Source: Pseudomonas sp. GD03944 | GTDB lineage: Bacteria > Pseudomonadota > Gammaproteobacteria > Pseudomonadales > Pseudomonadaceae | Direction: 5' to 3' | Length of the DNA: 64,000 nt | Assembly (NCBI RefSeq): GCF_029839275.1 | Contig: NZ_JAOCAH010000001.1 | Location: 620,001-684,000, forward strand | Notes under the pieces: generated by a model | What the model saw: the letters and a program-made list of their open reading frames with translations, nothing else | Told to the model about the DNA's origin: nothing | Database searches by the model: none | Translations under genes and position numbers: made by a program | In this document: positions 63,333 to 64,000 of the stretch, one piece after another | Position numbering within the stretch: position 1 is the stretch's first letter | Layout of the letters: each line of letters starts with the position of its first letter

Positions 63333-64000
63333 GCTCGCTGAAGAACACGTCGAACCCCTTCATCCAGGTCAACAACGTCTGGCAGGAATACGGCGACCAG
63401 GTCGTGCTGGAGCGCCTCAACCTGTCCATCGCCGAGGGTGAGTTCTGCACCCTGGTCGGTGCCTCTGGGTGTGGCAAGTCGACCTTCCTGCGCCTGCTGC
63501 TGGGCCAGGAGCGCGCCAGCCGGGGCGAAATCCTGCTGGCTGGCCAGCCCCTGGCCGCCGAACCGGACGCCAGCCGCGGTGTGGTGTTCCAGCGCTACTC
63601 GGTGTTCCCGCACCTGAGCGTGCTGGACAACGTCGCCATCGGCCTGGAGCTGCCGCGCTCACCGCTGCTCGGTCGGCTGTTCGGCGCCGGCAAGCGCGAG
63701 GCACGGGAGCAGGCAGCGCAGATGCTGACCAAGGTCGGCCTCGGCCATGCCCTGGACAAATACCCCAGCCAGCTGTCCGGCGGCATGCAGCAACGCCTGG
63801 CGATCGCCCAGGCACTGATCATGAAGCCCAGGGTGTTGTTGCTCGACGAACCCTTCGGCGCCCTCGACCCTGGCATCCGCAAGGACATGCACGAACTGCT
63901 GCTGGGCCTGTGGCGCGAAACCCGCCTGACCGTGTTCATGGTCACCCATGACCTCAGCGAAGGCTTCAGCCTGGGCACCCGCCTGCTGGTATTCGACAAG
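63329..64000 (+). CDS. ABC transporter ATP-binding protein (partial, C-terminus outside window)
   Basis: The first 224 codons of a NitT/TauT-type ATPase: Walker A GASGCGKST near residue 43, Q-loop FQRYSVFPHL, signature LSGGMQQR near residue 150, Walker B VLLLDEPFGALD near residue 170, and the switch VTHD. The rest, and any urea or guanidine carboxylase genes that often follow this type of importer, lie beyond the window. Confidence 0.93.
   Translation, partial: MSSLKNTSNPFIQVNNVWQEYGDQVVLERLNLSIAEGEFCTLVGASGCGKSTFLRLLLGQERASRGEILLAGQPLAAEPDASRGVVFQRYSVFPHLSVLDNVAIGLELPRSPLLGRLFGAGKREAREQAAQMLTKVGLGHALDKYPSQLSGGMQQRLAIAQALIMKPRVLLLDEPFGALDPGIRKDMHELLLGLWRETRLTVFMVTHDLSEGFSLGTRLLVFDK

Noticed and set aside
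1..64000. Prophage, insertion sequence or integrated element
   Set aside because: No integrase, transposase, phage structural gene or tRNA-bounded junction is visible; gene content and codon use are uniformly chromosomal.
1..64000. tRNA or rRNA genes
   Set aside because: None of the intergenic regions shows a cloverleaf with a GTTCRA-type T-arm and CCA end, or rRNA sequence.

Overview
The window is a GC-rich (third-position GC-biased) chromosomal segment of a Pseudomonas species. The gene order from about 12.3 to 59 kb runs parallel, in reverse numbering, to the P. aeruginosa PAO1 block that I recall as PA0779 (asrA) down to PA0739 (sdsB1). It includes the hallmark algU-mucA-mucB-(mucC)-mucD, lepA-lepB-rnc-era-recO-pdxJ, nadB and tctDE/opdH-tctCBA groups. 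Species cannot be fixed from the sequence alone. Locus names of PAO1 are from memory, not from a search.

Layout. 0-6.4 kb: end of a RarD-type permease, azoreductase, a small secreted protein, a LysR regulator, an alpha/beta hydrolase, periplasmic cyclophilin and an ABC exporter half-transporter (like the PA3223-PA3228 group). 6.6-15.9 kb: DUF2790 protein, FemAB-like acetyltransferase, general porin, DUF2057 lipoprotein, AraC regulator, a membrane-anchored protein of unknown function, Lon-like protease AsrA, three tandem copies of a ~216 bp repeat, and a chagasin-type cysteine protease inhibitor. 16-24 kb: diguanylate cyclase, YhhN protein, cmoA-cmoB, small protein/LysR pair, then the minus-strand pdxJ-recO-era-rnc-DUF4845-lepB-lepA cluster. 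28-32 kb: mucD, a degenerate mucC, mucB, mucA, algU with two AlgU-type promoters. 32-46 kb: nadB, ygfX/sdhE, ygfZ, HDOD protein, a family-3 binding protein, tctE/tctD and the divergent opdH-tctCBA tricarboxylate uptake operon with an AbrB-like protein, a lipoprotein, ung. 47-56 kb: thioesterase, AraC regulator and a complete set of enzymes for the lower valine pathway (isobutyryl-CoA to propionyl-CoA) with an embedded orphan branched-chain-type binding protein. 56-59.5 kb: alkylsulfatase/LysR divergent pair and a Tyr/Arg-rich lipoprotein.

The most notable region is 59.6-64 kb. Two paralogous 355-residue periplasmic binding proteins are each preceded by the same compound leader: a GG-N10-GC sigma-54 promoter followed by a ykkC-family (guanidine-I type) riboswitch. 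They are followed by an ABC permease and an ATPase that runs off the window. The arrangement points to a guanidine (or guanidine-derived nitrogen) import system under combined nitrogen-limitation and ligand control, arisen by tandem duplication of promoter, riboswitch and gene.

Other points of interest: mucC is reduced to a C-terminal membrane fragment; 13-bp direct repeats 21 bp apart lie between the AraC gene and the valine genes; and a dispersed family of inverted repeats sits in operon gaps.
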